The position numbers and the translations under genes were made by a program. A stretch of DNA of 26,279 nt from a virus: positions 1 through 26,279 of IMG/VR virus record IMGVR_UViG_3300020222_000158. One strand, 5' to 3'. Below are positions 25,957 through 26,279 of this stretch, one piece after another. The notes below the pieces were generated by a model that was not told the DNA's origin, ran no database searches, and was given only the letters and a program-made list of their open reading frames with translations. Numbering within the stretch: position 1 is the first letter of the stretch; each line of letters begins with the position of its first letter.

Positions 25957-26148
25957 ATGGACACTGCAACACTCAAGAAAAACTTTGAAGAGCAACTTGC
26001 TACGACTGATAAGCAAATTGCTGACCTCGAAGAAAATATTGCTAAGGCAAGAGAATATAGACTGAAACTACAAGGCGGTTTAGAAACTCTAACTCTTCTA
26101 GAACCAGAAGCAGAAACAGAAGAAGCACCTACAGAAGTTGTAGAATAA
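25957..26148 (+). CDS. small coiled-coil phage protein (63 aa)
   Basis: I choose ATG 25957 (MDTATLKKNFEEQ) over GTG 25948 because homologues I recall from cyanophages begin with this phrase. Residues 3-45 form a single coiled coil (LATTDKQIADLEENIAKARE). Residues 46-63 form an acidic tail (EPEAETEEAPTEVVE). Proteins of this kind occur immediately before neck gene 13 in marine T4-like phages. There is no strong ribosome site; the ATG context TTACCATGG is shared with the gene at 9145. A late promoter precedes it and a terminator follows its stop by eight bases, so it forms a one-gene late unit. Function is unknown. Confidence 0.75.
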   Translation: MDTATLKKNFEEQLATTDKQIADLEENIAKAREYRLKLQGGLETLTLLEPEAETEEAPTEVVE

Positions 26149-26156
26149 TCTCAGAT

Positions 26157-26189
26157 CCCTTCTTACTAAATATGTAAGAAGGGTTTTTT
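26157..26189 (+). terminator. intrinsic terminator with a perfect 10-bp stem
   Basis: CCCTTCTTAC (26157-26166) pairs without mismatch with GTAAGAAGGG (26174-26183), leaving a 7-base loop TAAATAT and six T residues (26184-26189). It acts on the + strand only, because the opposite strand lacks a T-run. It would end transcripts of the enzyme cassette and the 63-aa gene before gene 13. Confidence 0.88.
26166..26172 (+). promoter_or_regulatory. late promoter (CTAAATA) in the terminator loop
   Basis: CTAAATA consists of the last stem base and six of the seven loop bases of the terminator. The gene 13 ATG lies 24 bases downstream. The predicted start is near 26178, in the 3' arm, so RNA from this promoter could not fold the hairpin. 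The motif equals the one at 9654. Confidence 0.6.
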
Positions 26190-26196
26190 GTGGCTA

Positions 26197-26279
26197 ATGG
26201 CATCTCCAAATAGTAGAGCTAGTCTTATCACATATTGTAAGAGGCAGCTTGGCGAACCTGTCCTTCAAGTCAATATTGA
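26197..26279 (+). CDS. 13: T4 gp13-like neck protein (3' end outside window)
   Basis: Only 27 codons are present. The phrase ITYCKRQLGEPVLQVNI aligns with the N-terminus of T4 gp13 (LKDVILRRLGAPIINVEL), and the opening ASPNSRASLI resembles cyanophage gp13 proteins. In T4, gp13 and gp14 form the neck that seals the packaged head and joins it to the tail. The alternative GTG 26190 runs into a stop within eight codons, so ATG 26197 is the start. Gene order in marine T4-like phages (fibre cluster, small coiled-coil gene, 13, 14) agrees. The identification rests on a short match and position. Confidence 0.7.
   Translation, partial: MASPNSRASLITYCKRQLGEPVLQVNI

Overview
The window is a continuous stretch of a T4-like marine myovirus genome, most like the cyanophages of Synechococcus and Prochlorococcus (a related marine T4-like phage, such as one of SAR11, is not excluded). 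The reasons are a DUF4815-type virion protein, very large fibre proteins with the N-terminal and C-terminal signatures typical of cyanophage fibres, a T4-gp13-like neck gene at the right edge, and T4-type late promoters (TATAAATA or CTAAATA) in front of gene blocks. Every gene is on the + strand, packing is tight, and base composition is AT-rich. I saw no tRNA, insertion sequence, CRISPR array or integrase, and no gene-free gap over 300 bases.

Layout. (1) 1-9651: a 5'-truncated DUF4815 virion protein, a 68-aa helical protein, a 1281-aa fibre-like protein and a 168-aa small structural protein, without clear internal promoters. (2) 9654-18584: a late promoter and a giant 2960-aa fibre protein with a parallel beta-helix that appears split by a long insertion, GxGY repeats and a conserved C-terminal fibre domain. 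(3) 18596-22199: a late promoter, a 658-aa fibre with a probable beta-propeller-like tip, and two small charged helical proteins (256 and 264 aa) that may serve the virion or its assembly. (4) 22132-25929: four tightly overlapping enzyme genes: a fusion of a U32-peptidase-like Fe-S barrel with a class I methyltransferase, a 2-oxoglutarate/Fe(II) oxygenase, a QueG-like protein with two predicted 4Fe-4S clusters, and a second 2OG/Fe(II) oxygenase. (5) 25921-26279: a late promoter, a 63-aa coiled-coil protein, a strong terminator whose loop carries a late-promoter motif, and the start of neck gene 13.

How it works together. Blocks 1-3 and 5 build the tail, fibres and neck during late infection. 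Block 4 is the unexpected part: an enzyme cassette with start/stop overlaps, more AT-rich in spot checks, inserted between fibre genes and gene 13. Its parts suggest a hydroxylation/methylation and iron-sulfur redox pathway acting on an unknown substrate (a virion protein, a nucleobase, a tRNA or a small molecule). The domain assignments are reasonably firm from motifs. The idea of a shared pathway is inference.
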